DNA of 64,000 nucleotides from Acholoe squamosa (lineage: Eukaryota; Annelida; Polychaeta; Phyllodocida; Polynoidae), in assembly GCA_949317995.1 (NCBI GenBank), contig OX439046.1, forward strand, positions 37,608,002 to 37,672,001. The letters run 5' to 3'. Made by a program: the position numbers and the translations under genes. The notes beneath the pieces are model-generated. The model had not been told where the DNA came from, searched no databases, and worked only from the letters and a program-made list of their open reading frames with translations. Shown here piece after piece: positions 45,700 to 56,622 of this stretch (its first letter is position 1; every line of letters begins with the position of its first letter).

Positions 45700-46660
45700 T
45701 TAATTAAGACAACAAAGAAGGCAAAGGACCTCATCCCCACAATGAGTGTACGGGTTGATACTTCTGGTCCTACCTGACTTATATAGTTAATTGAAACTTA
45801 TGACACACAATATATAGATACGATTTGGAGAAACAGGGGGGTAAATCAGAGTAAATGAATAGGGTAACAGCAAGCTTTGTTAATACAGGGAGATCATCAT
45901 ACACACATAGGCCAATAGTGGTTTGTCAGTCCTCATCATAGGGTAATAGAGCTTTCATGAGAATAGCTGTATCATTTTTAAATTTGGTAAATTCAGGGGT
46001 GTTTCTTCTATCCCTAGATAAGGAGTTCCAAGTAATAGCACCATGGAATTCAATACTCCTAGCATAGGATAAACAGTTTGGGGTGATAGTTTTAACAGTA
46101 GGAGCATCGTGTAATCAAGTGATAATATTTCTCTTATCTCTAAACATGTCACATCTTGATCTATTATACACATAGTTTACCAAGTGAGCATATCTTCTAT
46201 CTTCCAACAGATTTACACCAGTAACATTATGTACATATCTTGTATTAGTTAAATGTAGAACCTTTAAGCATATCTTCAGACACCTATTTTGAGCATATTG
46301 GAGGGGATCCAAAAATTTATCATAGGTTGTGATGAAACAAATGTCGGCATATTCTATATATGGTAAAATAGTGGACTTGTAGATTTGTATTGCTAGTTTG
46401 GTATGAAGGTATCTTCGTAATTAACATAATAAGTCTTATATGCTATGGTTTTAACTTGATTACTTAAATGCAGATTATAGTGTAGGGGAGGATCCAGAAT
46501 TACACCTTGAGGTTTGAAAGTATTTATTGTCAAATCACGATTATACAAAAGTGGTATCATGACAATAAGATGAATTCCTCGTTCTTTTGTTACACCAAAT
46601 TTGTTTGCACAGATAATGTGTGTGATGATAAACCAAATTAGAATGAGAGATGAGTGCATA
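45700..46660 (-). pseudogene. LINE fragment: end of RT palm, thumb and 3' UTR
   Basis: Minus-strand copy of the LINE at 37755. Frames 46659-46393 (FKPQGVILDPPLHYNLHLS, after the YxDD region), 46312-46115 (QNRCLKICLKVLHL, EDRRYAHLVNYVYNRS) and 46173-45955 cover more of ORF2 than the + copy. Stops and frameshifts break it; one is TGA where the other copy has CGA (before LHDAP). The 3' UTR with GGACCTCATCCCCACAATGA lies at 45720-45775. The two copies flank the Ngaro element in opposite orientations. Confidence 0.8.
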
Positions 46661-46889
46661 CAATGAATAAATAATAAATATTAAATATACACATTACACT
46701 ATATACTATATACAAAAATAGAACAATTGACCTCAGCAGTGATTACTATTCATGCTAGTTGGCATTTATATACAGAGGGAATAAAAGGACTGAAATTGAT
46801 AGATAGATGGCACACTAATTATTGTATCAGATAACAGTAGACCAAGACAAGAGACTTTGTATAATACACATTAGCTAGTTGTAATATTG

Positions 46890-47200
46890 TCAGCCACCAT
46901 AGGTGCAGTCCAAGCGAACAGCTCCCTAGTGGCCAACTCAGAGGGATAACAATTAACCAACATAAGTGGTAATTAGGGCTCAATGTTAACAATTGCATGC
47001 TACTACTTGCTTCAGATGTGGCTCATTGTAATATTATGTGCCACCATAGGTGCAGTCCAAGCGAACTGCTCCCTAGTGGCCAATTTATCGGGATAACACT
47101 TAACCAACATAAGTGGTCTAAGGGTGCCATGTTAAACAATTGCATTGTACTAGTTGCTACCGGTGCAGTCAAATCGAACAGCTCCCTAGCAACAGATATT
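46890..47200. repeat. Tandem repeat of about 147 bases, two full units and one partial
   Basis: CCACCATAGGTGCAGTCCAA at 46894 recurs at 47041 with the following GCGAAC(A/T)GCTCCCTAGTGGCC, and a partial unit (GGTGCAGTCAAATCGAACAG) begins near 47160. Confidence 0.75.
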
Positions 47201-47226
47201 CAGATATTATAAACTTATATTAATCA

Positions 47227-47460
47227 TCAACTATTATCATCGTCAGGAACTTTGGTCAAATCCTCCACTCCTCTAATACACGTCTTGAACTTGTGTTGGT
47301 TTTCAGACGTTTGGATGGTGGCCGAGAGATTGTTCCAGAGAGTGACTCCTCTATACAGGGGCGCATTATTATAACCAAAGTTTCGTGCATGAAACATCTT
47401 AAATTGTATTTTAGATAGATACTTATAGCTGTGAAAATGGAAGGGAACACCCATATTTGC
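47227..47460 (-). pseudogene. LINE ORF2 C-terminal fragment (different family from 45.7 kb)
   Basis: A 75-codon minus frame with APLYRGVTLWNNLSATIQTS and KFKTCIRG, which matches the last segment of the LINE at 8865-9455 (SPLYRGMLLWDRLTAEIQN). Only the extreme C-terminus remains. Confidence 0.65.
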
Positions 47461-48970
47461 TTGTTTAAGTACTCCTGTACTTATAAATTTTAAAAGTGTC
47501 CAGCCAAGGGAAAAGGGATGCCCAAGGAAAATGTCAAATTTTTTATAGTCGGGTTATTAAGCCTTAACCCTCGTGATATCTGTGATGATAGATATAATCA
47601 TGCACAGTCATGCAAATTAGGAAGATTGTCATTCTCTTTACATTAATTTCCTCTAGAAGCAGATCTATAGGATTTTTGCCATCTTTTTTATCACATTGAT
47701 CCTATGGATGTTGCTCCCAATAGGCTATGTTTCCATGGCAACACATGTAATACACTTATTTCTGCTCAAAAATATTCATTTTACATTCTAAAGATTTGCA
47801 TTAAAGTTTCCTTTGGGACTCCTGTAGTTCATATCAAAGTGGAGTTAAAAACTGTGGGTCTATTTTCCACTTTTCCCATGCCATAGTGGTGTCCCTCTGG
47901 TGGCCAGCATAGGTACTAAATCCCCTCGGCTGGTCAAAATGGTTTAGGGTAGAGTGACCTTGAGTTGTGCATGTACCTTGAGTTGGCCACTTTGCATGTT
48001 TTTACTGCCAAATTAAAAGTATCAATGACCACCTTTATTTTAAACTATTTTCCTTGTTAACCCTTACATGCCTAGATTAGCAAAAGTGCACTCTTAAGCA
48101 TGTATATATGTTCAATAGACCACCATGGGTTTTATATTTGTCAGAATAAGTTAATTTTAACACCAGAAGACTCGTAGTATCAAGGGCTTTCCATGGTCAT
48201 GGTGGATTGGGTAAATAAATATTAATAGATCCTATTGCAGAAAATGATTGATTGAAAATAGGTTTAAAATGCATGAAAAGTGCATGCTCTGGCCATGAGA
48301 ATAAGGGTAAAATACAGAAAATTCATTAAATATACAAAAATATTGATATTAATACCAAAAATATAGATTATTTCCTGTGATATTCTGCAAGAAATCAATT
48401 AATAATACATATCTTTTTCAATTTCCATCAATATCTTTGAAATGTCAAAATAATGCTTTATGAATTGAAAATAGCCTATTCCCCACCAATCTCAAGTTTG
48501 TTGAAAAAAGTGTATTTCCTAATTTTAGAACCCCTGCACTTAAACAAGTAATTGAAGTGGAGTCATGTATACTGCTCAACCCATGCTGTTTTAATGCACC
48601 CTTAGGAGGAGCATGATTCACCAATAAAGCTTTGATCAAACTCACTAGTAATTTGATGACCATCACAAAGTGGCTAATAATATACACTCCTGAATAAACT
48701 TGTTTAGGGGGGCTAAACATCTAATTCAGTACACCGAGTTTATACACAGAAAGACAGGTAATTCTCTGTAATTCTCTGTTTGCCTTCTCAAACATTGAAT
48801 AAACCATCCATGTAAATAGTTTTTTTATACAATAGGTTTGATAATGTTCATGCCATAGGAAGGCAAATCCTGGTGCAGCTGTCCGAAGCATGCACCATGA
48901 AGGACTCCTTTTACCAAAAGGCCTGTTCTAGACATGGCCAATTATGCAAGTACCTAATCTGCAGTGCCAA
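47461..48970. other. No gene recognised
   Basis: AT-rich sequence. A 91-codon minus frame at 48720-48445 has no family motif. Confidence 0.4.
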
Positions 48971-48973
48971 ATA

Positions 48974-49251
48974 AGGGACCATCCATTAAGTGCATATGCA
49001 CTTTTTGCCGAAGATTTTACCCCCACCCATCTGTTTCACCATGTATGCATTGGGGCTATCCCCCTCTTACATACATTATATTTGGACCCATTTCAGGAGC
49101 TATTTTGTATAGTATTTTTATATCAATCATATCCATACATGAATTAGAGAGATAGTATTTATGACTCCTGATGGTTGAGTCTGAGAAATAACAACAAAAA
49201 ACCTGGAATTTCAGTTGAAAATACTCCTACATAATTAAGGGATGGTCCCTA
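48974..49251. mobile_element. MITE of about 280 bases, AGGGACCATCC ends
   Basis: AGGGACCATCCATTAA at the left is matched inverted by TTAAGGGATGGTCCCT at the right (one mismatch). Next to the left end is GTGCATATGCACTTTTT. No coding potential. Unrelated to the GGGAGTGGTC family. Confidence 0.65.
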
Positions 49252-50590
49252 AGATAATCTTTTTAAAGCTGATATCATATTTATTTATCACTTTATACTT
49301 TATTGTAAGCACTTTACTTTGTGTTTTTAGGAACAGCAGAAATAGCAGGATTTTTCTTCTCCTCTGCGTAAAGTAGATAGTTTGGCTTAAAAATACATGC
49401 AATAAATACTGCTTATAAAAGATTTTGTACTGTTAATCATGTGTTGCTTTGTCCTTGTTATTCATAGAAATGAAATCTCAAATGAAAAGGGATGATTCTG
49501 TTCAGATATATACATAGCATGTTCTTTTGAATACAATGGGGATAAATCTTGTTGAACGATAGCTATTACCATAATTTCCAATTTCCATCGAAATTCATTA
49601 TGAGTAGATGTAATGCCATGATTGAAATCTCATCAGACCATGATGTAAATAAACATCAAATTTCTAGGATGATATCATGTGTAAAGATGTAAAATAATGT
49701 GCCTGTCCTGTAGACATCAGTTAAAAACCTATTAGGCAATGATGTAAATGAACGTAAAACTTCTAGTGAAATGTAATGTAAAAGTAGTACATCATTAGAT
49801 CGTACATATGACGTAAAAGAAACGTTGATTTACCTCTCTAAGGTTACGTAGATGCATGTCAATCATTTTACGTATATAAACATTCAACGATGTTCACTAG
49901 ATATCTACCCAATGGGTGAAAAATGTTCTTTTTACATTAAGATATGTAAAAATATTACATATATATAACATAAGTATCACTTTCAGATAACGTTCTGTGG
50001 GTGCAAATTTGTGTTACGTTATGTTTAGTTACCTAAAAAAATCAAAGAATGTACAGAAATTACGTTATTATTTGACCCTTAAAATTACATTCCCTGAACG
50101 TTAATAAACATAAGTGTGTTTACTGGGTACATTCACAGGGCATTTGGGCGTTTGATTACCTATAACTGTTTAAATCCTCCTATGCAATCTCTCAATGCTG
50201 TCATTTCATTACAATTACCAATTGTGCAGAGCCCCATGATTGAATGGATATCGGGAAGACCACAATACCATTGCATTGCTATAATGAAAAAAAAAAGAAT
50301 GCAAGGGGATCAACATATCCATTAATAACAAAATACTAAACGTGCAAGCACAAATCAATTGACTGGAAACTGTCCGGCCATCACTTACGATCTTCTCCCT
50401 TACAGCATAAAAGAAAAACAACAGCTGTGACAATGATTAGTGATGACCTTTCATCCGTATTGGTCGCACTAGGATTGTTTTACCAAGAAAGGAATATACT
50501 CTTTAAATTTAATCTGTCGAGCACATTAATGCGTTAGTTTGAGGTGAGTAGTATAGTATGTATCGGAACGGGACTATAGTTAAGTACTGT
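49252..50590. other. No gene recognised; right end of the TTACGT-rich inverted pair at 49740-50127
   Basis: 49740-50127 is packed with TTACGT, AACGTT and ACGTAAA words and ends GTGTGTTTACTGGG next to TA, complementary to the left end at 33275. The rest is AT-rich without coding features. Confidence 0.5.
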
Positions 50591-50596
50591 TTATTA

Positions 50597-50800
50597 CTCA
50601 CTCGACCTGCAGCCAATCAGAGGCCTCCATTTGGTCATGTGACCTGTGACGTCACAAGGGGGCGTGGCCTCATTTGCATAATAGGCCATGCCCCTTGACC
50701 TATGACGTCACAGGCGACCTTGACCTTTAACCTCATTTGTATAATAGGCCATGCCCCCTTGACCTTTGATGTCACAGGTGACCTTGACCTCCTTTTTTTT
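50597..50800. repeat. About 68-base tandem repeat carrying CRE and AGGTCA-type motifs
   Basis: Units contain CTCATTTGCATAATAGGCCA, then CCCCTTGACCTATGACGTCA and CAGGCGACCTTGACC. TGACGTCA palindromes occur at about 50648 and 50704 (a third is TGATGTCA near 50769). The complement of GACCTTGACCT contains TCAAGGTCA, an extended nuclear-receptor half-site. A diverged unit is at 51757-51795. Confidence 0.6.
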
Positions 50801-51039
50801 TGAGAGGACAAGTTGAAATTGATACTCCCATTGGTTTCTCTTTAGAAAACATCTGTAAATAGTCTTTTAATGAATTGAGGTCTTTATGAACATTTTGTTT
50901 TAACAACACTGCTTTAAAGAATTCACTGAAGTATAAAACCAATTTATCAGTTGTATGTAAGTAGACATACCCTTTTATTAGTATAAAGAGGTGTGGGTTA
51001 ATATGTAAATAAGGGTGTAACTAAAAGATAGTTTGTTTT

Positions 51040-51178
51040 TTAAGGCAAGCTAAAGGCTTTCCCCAAACAAAAATTGGGGCCTTTATTTATTAGGGCAAGC
51101 TAAAAGCTTCCCCCCCTTATTAAAAAAAAAAATTGTGCCCTTTAGTTTGTTAAAAGGCAAGCTAAAAGCTTGCCCCAC
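51040..51178. repeat. Tandem hairpin repeat GGCAAGCTAAAAGCTTGCC type
   Basis: Three units of a short palindrome (GGCAAGCTAAA(A/G)GCTT(T/C)CCCC) spaced by about 50-65 bases, just outside the left inverted repeat of the 7.7 kb island. Confidence 0.6.
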
Positions 51179-51189
51179 CAAAAAATATA

Positions 51190-51364
51190 TTGTTTTAATC
51201 AGAGAACCCGCCCCTTAAAAGATACTAAAACTGATATTAAAATTTTTGGGAATTTTATAAAAATTTTATATAGCGAATAAAACACATCACTGTTATGCAA
51301 ATGAGGATTAACCGTTTATTCACTTAGAAACCTGACTACCACCAGCATGTAGTTACATGAAGAT
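51190..51364 (+). repeat. Left inverted repeat of the 7.7 kb island
   Basis: Contains the octamer ATGCAAAT at 51295-51302 and a TATATAGCG stretch; the right copy has ATGCTAAT at the same place. Outside it lie the GGCAAGC hairpin repeats. Confidence 0.8.
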
Positions 51365-51439
51365 ATTTATCACAGTTTCTAACATCTGTGATTTTACCGA
51401 GATAAAGAACATGTAACGTATACATGACGATTTTGTACT

Positions 51440-51700
51440 ATAAAGTAATACTAAACTGCTAAAAACATTCCTGTACGTGACACTAGAGCATACAGCTAAT
51501 ATGAAAGACAAATGCTGGTGGATGAGCAACGTGGTGCATACCCATACGATCATGTGACCAAATTGAGACCTCTAATTAACTAAGGGCTACTAAACTACTA
51601 AAATCATATTTGTACGTGACACTAGACCATACAGCTAACATAAAGACAAATGATGCTGGATGAGCATTGCGATACATCTCCATATATGATCATGTAACGT
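51440..51700. repeat. Tandem duplication, period 139
   Basis: CTAAACTGCTAAAA, TGTACGTGACACTAGA(G/C)CAT and GATCATGTGACC blocks occur twice with about 80 percent similarity, starting near 51450 and 51590. Confidence 0.65.
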
Positions 51701-51880
51701 TGACCTTAATCTGGAGCCCCATTGTGAGCTCCTTATTTTGAAAAATAGGCCACACCCTCTTAGCCAATTAGAGGTTTCCATTTGGTCACGTGACCTGAAC
51801 CTTTTGCATGAGGTAGTCGGATATTGGATAGGAATATGATAGAACCTACTTCCTAACTGTTTTTGGTTGGAGTTTGACTT

Positions 51881-52474
51881 TTAACAGAGTTCTGCGGTCA
51901 ACTCTGTACCCTTTAAACTGATAGCTCTATCCTCTTCTGTACAGTGATCCTTTTTTTTGTAGCAAATTATTTTACCGAAAAAAGAGTTTTCCATTTCCTT
52001 ATAACAATATGAGAAGTAATCGCTTAAATCTTTATCATATCCGTCAGCTGTAGTAACACCAGCATGGTTTTCTCCAGCGTAAGAGTGATAATGTTCAACA
52101 TCATCAGCAGCAGCAGCAGCAGCAGTATCTTCATCAGTAGGAGTAGTAGCATCTTCATCAGCAGGAGAAGTAGCAGCAGCAGCAGCTGCAACAGCAGCAG
52201 AAGCAGCAGCAAAAGCAGCAGCAGAAGCAGAAGTAGAAGCACTAGTAGCAGCAGCACCAGCAGCAGTAGCAGCAGCAGTAATACCTACAACAGCATCAGT
52301 AGCAGCAGCAATAGCAGCATCAGCAGTAGCAGCAGTAGGATAATCAGGGATTACACCATGTGGGTTGTAAGTAAAAGCAGCTGCGGTAGTATCTTGAGTA
52401 GTAGGAAAAGGTTCTGAATTGTTGATCCTTTTTGTATTCCTTAAAAACTGTATCTTAGTAGCTTTTTTACTCAT
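51881..52474 (-). CDS. Poly-alanine protein of unknown function, TATA-preceded
   Basis: 197 codons, start ATG at 52474. A TATATAAG box lies about 50 bases upstream on the same strand (52522-52529), a normal promoter spacing with a short leader. Residues 1-50 are basic/polar (MSKKATKIQFLRNTKRINNS). Residues 50-125 are an Ala-rich, Thr/Ser-punctuated tract encoded by GCT/GCA triplets, that is, a trinucleotide expansion. The C-terminus is acidic then Cys-containing (HYHSYAGENHAGVTTADGYD, KDLSDYFSYCYKEME, ending TAELC). No family recognised, no signal peptide or membrane segment. The triplet block alone would open several frames, but the non-repetitive ends and the TATA box favour this one. Confidence 0.45.
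   Translation of the reverse strand: MSKKATKIQFLRNTKRINNSEPFPTTQDTTAAAFTYNPHGVIPDYPTAATADAAIAAATDAVVGITAAATAAGAAATSASTSASAAAFAAASAAVAAAAAATSPADEDATTPTDEDTAAAAAADDVEHYHSYAGENHAGVTTADGYDKDLSDYFSYCYKEMENSFFGKIICYKKKDHCTEEDRAISLKGTELTAELC
52085..52345. repeat. Interrupted (AGC)n trinucleotide block
   Basis: AGC/AGT triplets over about 260 bases with interruptions. Reads Ser on +, Ala/Leu on -. A second block of the same kind is at 53105-53335. Confidence 0.85.
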
Positions 52475-52731
52475 GGTAAGGGTTAAAGAGAATGTTAAAG
52501 AGAATGAAATTTTCTCTCTCCCTTATATACGCCTCTGGAGATAAGCCTCTTACTGTAGTTTAAATAGATGAAAAGGTGGCTTTTGTTTTAATTCACCTAC
52601 TAACAAAGGGAGGGGTAAAACTTAAGGACTTATAATTCCTTAAAGTGTGGTTGGTCCCAAAGGAAAAAGATAAAAGACTCAAAAGGTTCTAACCTCATAG
52701 TTACAGATGGTAGGGAGTTTGTCCTTTATTC

Positions 52732-53241
52732 TTATCTGTAGCGAGTAATCCGATCAAAACACTTTGATTTCTCTCTTACAAGATTATATTTCCCTTTGTC
52801 GTTAACCACCCCTGTAGTTTTTGTATACAGACAAGACTTTGAACACCTTAATCTCCTAACGTTCCATAATCCTCTTATACATGTAAGACACATTAAGGTA
52901 ATTAACACAGTTGTTACACCTGCTATCCCACCTGATGCCTTTATCCCAAAAAGCATTTTTCCTTTTTCATGTTGATTGATCCAGGGGCAAAAGGATCCAG
53001 GTGAAAACATGATTAGTTCATTCTCTTGACTATATAAAGAACCCTGATTTTTTTTGGAAGGGCAGATCACGTCGACTGTCTCCTTTGACAGCATCAGTGG
53101 TAAAAGGGGCAGCAAAAGCAGGAACATGAGCAGCGGTAGGAGCATGTACAGCGTCCGGAGTGAGTGGAGCAACAGCACCAGTAGGAGTATGTACAACAGT
53201 AGCAGCAGCAATAGCAGCAATAGCAGCAGCAGTAAGTACAA
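52732..53241 (-). CDS. Putative small membrane protein with Leu-rich leader
   Basis: 169 codons. The first 50 residues are an almost pure Leu tract from CTG/CTA repeats, perhaps acting as a signal sequence or merely the wrong frame of a microsatellite; an internal ATG (MFLLLLPLLPLMLSKETVDV) gives a more normal leader. Then a short ectodomain (ICPSKKNQ, FSPGSFCPWINQHEKGK), a transmembrane segment (GIAGVTTVLITLMCLTCIRG) and a basic, Cys-bearing tail ending FDRITRYR. Same strand as the ORF at 51881-52474, 250 bases upstream of its start. Family unknown. Confidence 0.4.
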   Translation of the reverse strand: MYLLLLLLLLLLLLLLYILLLVLLLHSLRTLYMLLPLLMFLLLLPLLPLMLSKETVDVICPSKKNQGSLYSQENELIMFSPGSFCPWINQHEKGKMLFGIKASGGIAGVTTVLITLMCLTCIRGLWNVRRLRCSKSCLYTKTTGVVNDKGKYNLVREKSKCFDRITRYR

Positions 53242-53335
53242 CAGTAGTGACAGTAGTAGCTAGAAGTAAGGCGAGCAGAACTAGCGTAAAAGGAGCGGTA
53301 GTAGGAGCAGCAGTAGCAGTAGAATCAGACGCAGT
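53105..53335. repeat. Interrupted (AGC/AGT)n trinucleotide block
   Basis: Second triplet block in the island, same strand polarity as 52085-52345. Confidence 0.8.
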
Positions 53336-53701
53336 AAATGATCGTAGTAGAAGTAGTACTAGTAGAGGTACCAGAAAAAAAATACCACCAGTGTTACCCC
53401 CATGTAAGGTACTTGGAGAACTACTACCAACCTTAAACTATAGATTTTCAACGACCACCCAGACAACCAATACATGACTGTGGTATGGATACAATAAACA
53501 GAAATTTGTCACAAAAAATATGGAAAGGAAGAATAGTTGGCAGATTTGTGAGGTTTAAAGTTTGCCACCATGTGTTTCTGAGTAAGTGGGAGTATTTTCT
53601 TTTAAGATAATTTAGTACTTGATCGAAGTAATTCGTTTGAATAACTCATTCTATTTACCTTCAAACAGTTGTTGTTTCCTTCCATGTCGGAGATTTGAAT
53701 T

Positions 53702-53932
53702 TCATTGAGTCGACAGACTATTGATAGGTACCCCTACCCCACTAGAGTGTGAATACACCATCCCCTTTTTACCACAATTTACTTTTGATTTTACCAAATG
53801 AGGATCCTTTATAGAATCCATGAAGGGTGTCCCTCCGCAAGAGACAGCGTAGACCTCCCCAACATACAATTTATTTATTGTCCTAACCGGTACTTGTAAA
53901 ACCATTACCTTCTCCAAAAAAGGTGTAATCAA
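53702..53932 (-). CDS. Unrecognised 76-codon ORF in a module repeated at 54.6 kb
   Basis: Minus frame with KLYVGEVYAVSCGGTPFMDS and VKSKVNCGKKGMVYS, which superficially resembles an Ig or sushi strand-Cys pattern. The same DNA is related to 54550-54730: read on +, both contain M(K/D)G(V/A)P..E(T/A)A, TSP and TCKT...KKGV or QKGV. I cannot decide which strand, if either, is coding. Confidence 0.3.
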   Translation of the reverse strand: MITPFLEKVMVLQVPVRTINKLYVGEVYAVSCGGTPFMDSIKDPHLVKSKVNCGKKGMVYSHSSGVGVPINSLSTQ

Positions 53933-54549
53933 ATATTATCTTATTGATGACTGTATCTGATCATTTCAAATGTGTAAAAATGTATAAAAGTAAAGTCTAC
54001 AACATTTAACACTGTTGGAACAAAAAAGACCATCGTATATATGTAAAGTTCGATCTGATTTAGACCCAAAAATGATTAATTACCTTCAAAAAGTCTTTAC
54101 TACACCAAAAGTGTCTCCATCTGGTGGCAAACAGCGGTACTACTACTCATAGTACTGTATGTATGACATGGGTGGTTCTGTAGAGAAGCTATATTATCCT
54201 TGGTACATGATTGTCCAACCCAAAAGGAACAGGTCACTACTACTGTGAATATAGTGTGTGTGTATAAGTTCCTGGGTGCAGATTGAAATCAATCCACTAT
54301 ACCCAACACTTAAACGTACTGTTATGGTATGATCTAAATGCAACACAAACAGCATGATGTGCTAAATGATACATCAGACACACCGTGATGGAATAATAGG
54401 TCATTAACTTTGGTTAAAGGGAGGGTTCTGTAGAGAACCTGTTGTGACAGCGTTTTCCCAGTGACAGTGTTTCCCTCAGTTTCAAAACTACTGAGACAGT
54501 TGGACCAGTGTGCCGCAATAGTCTAACCTGTGAAAAAAACAGGTTGCTA

Positions 54550-54732
54550 TAGCAGCAGCAACTGGTGTCACTGTAGAAAAACAATGTCTGGCTTATGGTA
54601 ACCCCATCGCTATGGATGGTGCACCAGCCGCCGAAGCCGCGCCCAAGCTTACATCACCCTCACTCAATACTACTTGTAAAACTTTTGACATTTACCAAAA
54701 AGGTGTCGACCAATGTCGACCTTGTTTATAGT
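54550..54732 (+). CDS. Unrecognised exon-like ORF, module related to 53.7 kb
   Basis: Preceded by AAAAAACAG and open for 61 codons to TAG: GVTVEKQCLAYGNPIAMDGA, PKLTSPSLNTTCKTFDIYQK. The block MDGAP..EAA..TSP..TCKT..QKGV matches the + reading of 53810-53920 (two stops there). No family recognised. Confidence 0.3.
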
Positions 54733-55098
54733 TTACCTGAAGTTTTTTTTGGCGAGAGAAACCGCTTCAGGTGTTAGGTCTGTATATTTTAAACAATACC
54801 TAAACGAAATTGATATAGTACACCATCAATATCAATCTAACTAACATCAATGAATGCGTGTATGGTAAGCGAACAGTCCAACCGAGCTCCTAGTGACATC
54901 ACCTAGTGAGAAGTCGAGGAACTAATTATTGACTTTGGTTCAATTGGGGCGTTGGACCCCAGTAGGTATGGTACTGAGGTCAACGCTGTCTGTTGTGGGG
55001 TCACAGCCTTACAACTGAATTGGTTGAGAGATAGCAGCAACCCCCTTTATAAAGGGGGTCGCTACAACGTCCCCCCTTTATGAAGGGGGGTCTCAACC

Positions 55099-55251
55099 AT
55101 GAATCGGTCAAGGCTGCACATTCCCACCGAACAGGTACCCAACCACCTTTCTCGGTGCAATGAGAGGGTGTGGTGTGTATTTGGTCATACGGTCCCAGTC
55201 TGGCTGCATGGTACTTGTAACAAATATAGAGTCATTGAAACGGTAGTGTAA
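55099..55251 (+). CDS. Small ORF, 50 aa, Cys/His containing
   Basis: ATG at 55099 opens MNRSRLHIPTEQVPNHLSRC and ends HGTCNKYRVIETVV, TAA at 55249-55251. The xTC(K/N) segment and the preceding Pro/Thr-rich stretch recall the modules at 53.8 and 54.6 kb. A related scrap (SLHVPTKR) is at 55755-55790. Confidence 0.3.
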   Translation: MNRSRLHIPTEQVPNHLSRCNERVWCVFGHTVPVWLHGTCNKYRVIETVV

Positions 55252-55299
55252 ACAAAACAGCTCTGTATTCCACACTATTAACGACAAACACACAATTTT

Positions 55300-56440
55300 T
55301 TGGACATTAACACATGTGTGACAACATACTTCTTTATCAAATCAAGAATCAAACGTCTACACACAACGTTGAATTTATTGCAATGAAATACATGTTACGT
55401 TGGTGAAGTGATTATCTCAAATAGAAATAGCGCCATCTTAAGCTACTTAAGGACCACGGTTTAATTAAAACATTCACCACCAGGTGCCAGTAGTATAAAC
55501 CTTCCATACCATCCTATGTAGTATACACACAACCAAATGTATTATAGATGTATAGTTTATGAATTTATTTAACACAACACAGCTTAATACTACCAAGATT
55601 AGTCTTATATGAACTACAGTGATCTAAAATTCACAATCAGGCATAAATAATCTTCACATTAGTCGCGTTGTAAAACTACACCCTTTTTCAAACTGATTTA
55701 AGAGATAGATATATTCGACCTCACCATGAATCTAAATACCAAGGTACAGTTCAGTCTGCACGTTCCAACCAAGCGGGACTTTACCCCTTAAAGGGATCAT
55801 AGGTTCTCCTTAGAACCACTTTAAACAATAAAAAGAATTCATCTCCTCCCCATCCAAAAAAAAAGACCTAAAACTATCTCATGTCAGTAATGAATATACA
55901 TGCTTTTAACACATGATTTCCAGCATTGATTTTCAAAAATCCACACTTTTATAAAAAATGGTGGGCTTGTATATATCTGAAAGAACGTTACAGAATATCT
56001 GTATGATATGTATCTAACGTATCTAACATATTTATTAGTATCGATCACATACACTATTCCATTGAGAGCACTATGGATATCTTGTTTTGGGTGTAGCGCG
56101 GGCTGGGTAGCTAAGGACACTTCGGTTAGTTCATCTAACACTGTAGCGTAATGGTGAGAATAATGTATTTAACTATGGGTTTTATAATAGACGTGACCTG
56201 CTCGGATCAACTTCTACCACTGGTCTACCAACCATGGCCCTAATATTGTTGATGGTTGTAGTTGAGAACTTAATTGTTGTCAATTATGAAAATAAAAAAA
56301 TAATAAAAAAAAAATCAACATTCTCAAGTCGCGATAGGTTTTTTAAGATTAAAGTGTTACATAACTAGAGCTATGACGATGGAGATTTACGTGGTAGATT
56401 TGGTTTTTCCAAAAGGGAGCACATGTTCACATTACAGTGA
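55300..56440. other. AT-rich island interior, nothing firmly recognised
   Basis: A minus frame at 56141-55884 (85 codons, MLDELTEVSLATQPALHPKQ) is non-repetitive and could be real, but has no motif I know. Confidence 0.3.
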
Positions 56441-56442
56441 CC

Positions 56443-56622
56443 ATGGCGGGCGGACAGTAAGTGTTGTTTTGGTATTGCTTCTGAATTTAAAATTCTTGAC
56501 TGTGATTTTGTTTGGGATATTGATTTAAATCGTGTATTATTTCATATTTTAGAAACATTTAGATTCAGTGGCAAGACATTCCAGCGCCGGTGCCGGCGCC
56601 GGGAGTGTCTAAAGAAAAATAA
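56443..56622 (+). CDS. Possible two-exon start of a small basic protein
   Basis: ATGGCGGGCGGACA|GTAAGT (donor after 56456) can join to ATTTAG|ATTCAGTGGC near 56571, giving MAGGQFSGKTFQRRCRRREC and a GTAGGT donor after AAATAAG. The product would be very basic. The acceptor choice is mine; a later exon was not found. Confidence 0.3.

Noticed and set aside
52064-52417. 117-codon poly-Ser frame on the + strand
   Set aside because: Shadow of the AGC triplet repeat; the minus frame has non-repetitive ends and an upstream TATA box.
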